From PALSA-1004 sp963829085 (GTDB taxonomy: Bacteria > Pseudomonadota > Gammaproteobacteria > Burkholderiales > SG8-41), in contig CAWHHJ010000006.1 of NCBI GenBank assembly GCA_963829085.1, positions 248,001-312,000 on the forward strand: a stretch of DNA of 64,000 nucleotides, in the 5' to 3' direction. Positions within the stretch are counted from its first letter, which is position 1. Each line of letters opens with the position of its first letter. Below the pieces are notes generated by a model. The model was not told where the DNA came from. It saw only the letters and a program-made list of their open reading frames with translations, and did no database searches. The translations under genes were made by a program, and so were the position numbers. Shown here piece by piece: positions 62,842 through 64,000 of the stretch.

Positions 62842-64000
62842 ATGAGTATCACCGAACAACTGGCGCGCTTCGCCATCGAAAGCGGTCCGGGCATTCTGAC
62901 CTCGGCAGTCCTCGCATCGGCCAAGCTGAAGTGTCTCGACACCATCGCCGTGATGATCAGGGGCGCACGCCATTCATCGGCCCAAATCGCCCAACGGAGT
63001 ACTACACGGTTCGGCGGAAACCGCGCGGCCACCGTCTTCACCGGCGGTGACAAGACGTCATCACCTCAAGCCGGCTTCGTCAACGGCGTGAGCGCGCACG
63101 CACTCGAATACGATGACAACACACGCGGCGTCGGACACGCGAGCGTCTGTCTCGTACCCGGCTGTCTGGCGGTCGCAGAAGAAACCAATGCGTCGGGGCG
63201 CGCGCTGCTCGAAGCTTTCGCCATAGGTTTTGAAATCGCCGCGCGTGTTGCGAAAGGACTGCGTCCGGCGTTGATCGACAACGGCTGGCATCCCATCGGC
63301 ATTGTCGGTGGTCAGGGCGTTGCCGTCGCAGCCAGTCGTTTGCTCGCTCTCAGTGTTTGGCAGACCAGAATGGCGATCGGGATCATGGCGTCATCCGGCG
63401 GCGGCGTACGCAAGAATGTCGGCACGATGGGCAAAGCGTTTCACGTCGGCCACGGCGTGCGCGCAGGCATATACGCGGCATTTCTTGCGCAAGACGGCTT
63501 TGCGGTTGATCCGGACATTATCGAAGGCGCCGACGGCGACGGCGGCGAAGGCCATCAACGGTTCGGACTTGCCGACACATTCAGCGGCATCGGGCGCTAC
63601 CGTTTGAATCTCATGGTGGATCAACTTGGCGAGGAGCTCGAGATCGGACGCAACACGACCATGGTGCGCATGCATCCGGGTTCAACGGCTCCAAGCTCTA
63701 CCGTCGACGGCATGATTGCGCTCGCCAAAAAGCATTCGCTAAGCGCCGATGATGTCGATGAAATCATCGCCGAAATGACGCCGCAATGCGTCGCGATCGC
63801 GCCTTATGCGGAACCCGCGGATGAGCATCGCGCCAAATTCTGTATCCCCTACTCGCTTGCTGTCGCGTTCATAGACCGCGACGTGCGGCTGGCTCAATAC
63901 GAAGTGGAGCGTATCGCCGCCAATGACGTGCGCGCGCTGATGCGTCGCATCAAGGTCGAGCAGCCGCACGATCTAAAGCACCATCGGGGACAGTGGGGCG
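62842..64000 (+). CDS. MmgE/PrpD family protein (copy 3), cut by window edge
   Basis: An uninterrupted frame of 386 codons from ATG 62842 runs off the right edge; AGGAG lies ten bases upstream. It shows family landmarks in order: LKCLDTIAVMIRG, NGVSAHALEYDDNTRGVGHAS (the DD pair near the active site), MGKAFHVGHGVRAGIYAAFLAQDG and a C-terminal domain beginning near MVRMHPGSTAPSSTVDGM. It dehydrates or isomerises an organic acid by family analogy. Unlike copies 1 and 2 it is not preceded by a Bug gene within the window. Confidence 0.9.
   Translation, partial: MSITEQLARFAIESGPGILTSAVLASAKLKCLDTIAVMIRGARHSSAQIAQRSTTRFGGNRAATVFTGGDKTSSPQAGFVNGVSAHALEYDDNTRGVGHASVCLVPGCLAVAEETNASGRALLEAFAIGFEIAARVAKGLRPALIDNGWHPIGIVGGQGVAVAASRLLALSVWQTRMAIGIMASSGGGVRKNVGTMGKAFHVGHGVRAGIYAAFLAQDGFAVDPDIIEGADGDGGEGHQRFGLADTFSGIGRYRLNLMVDQLGEELEIGRNTTMVRMHPGSTAPSSTVDGMIALAKKHSLSADDVDEIIAEMTPQCVAIAPYAEPADEHRAKFCIPYSLAVAFIDRDVRLAQYEVERIAANDVRALMRRIKVEQPHDLKHHRGQWG

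Overview
The window looks like the chromosome of a GC-rich betaproteobacterium, most likely a member of the Burkholderiales close to the Alcaligenaceae or Comamonadaceae. The main reason is the count of Bug (TctC-like) periplasmic solute receptors: I find 22 in 64 kb (called Bug1 to Bug22 here, in window order), 19 intact and 3 frameshifted. Expansion of this family is a known hallmark of that order. No tctA or tctB membrane gene, phage, integrase, insertion sequence, rRNA, tRNA or CRISPR array was recognised.

Layout. 0-9.6 kb: OsmC-amidase pair, Bug1, Bug2, an alpha/beta hydrolase, a DUF5602 lipoprotein, a GST, a truncated hydrolase remnant, then the operon Bug3-hydrolase-carboxymuconolactone decarboxylase. 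9.8-13.6 kb: the operon Bug4-deacetylase-deacetylase-asparaginase. 13.7-16.5 kb: an orphan GltI-like binding protein, Bug5 and a lipoprotein. 17-20 kb: ordinary genes (Kef-type antiporter, tag, GNAT). 20.1-27 kb: Bug7-MmgE/PrpD-Bug6, a frameshifted Bug8 and M28-like peptidase, and a frameshifted Bug9. 27-28.7 kb: YihY/BrkB and DUF2076. 28.7-34.6 kb: the minus-strand operon Bug12-MmgE/PrpD-Bug11-Bug10-amidohydrolase. 34.7-38.1 kb: hydrolase-Bug13-Bug14-VOC. 38.2-44.5 kb: mostly ordinary or small genes, including an MBL-receiver-GAF fusion and a Ser/Gly-rich exported protein. 44.6-56.5 kb: Bug15, Bug16, Bug17 with a triple RidA protein, DUF1615, a TauD/TfdA dioxygenase with Bug18, metallophosphoesterase, orphan receiver, wHTH protein and Bug19. 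56.6-64 kb: a long minus-strand array CMD-cytochrome c-Bug22-Bug21-amidohydrolase-amidohydrolase-Bug20, with a third MmgE/PrpD diverging at the right end and cut by the window edge.

How the genes may work together. Bug proteins bind small organic acids and amides in the periplasm. They deliver them to TctAB-type permeases, which must be encoded elsewhere here, or they act as sensors. Nearly every Bug gene is co-directional with soluble catabolic enzymes (hydrolases, amidohydrolases, amidase or asparaginase, MmgE/PrpD, CMD, VOC, 2OG-dioxygenase, RidA). The region therefore reads as a patchwork of small 'receptor plus enzyme' cassettes. Several cassettes place the enzyme genes between two Bug genes. 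Six apparent single-base indels fall in five genes between 23.9 and 33.2 kb, which indicates either local gene decay or local sequence error.
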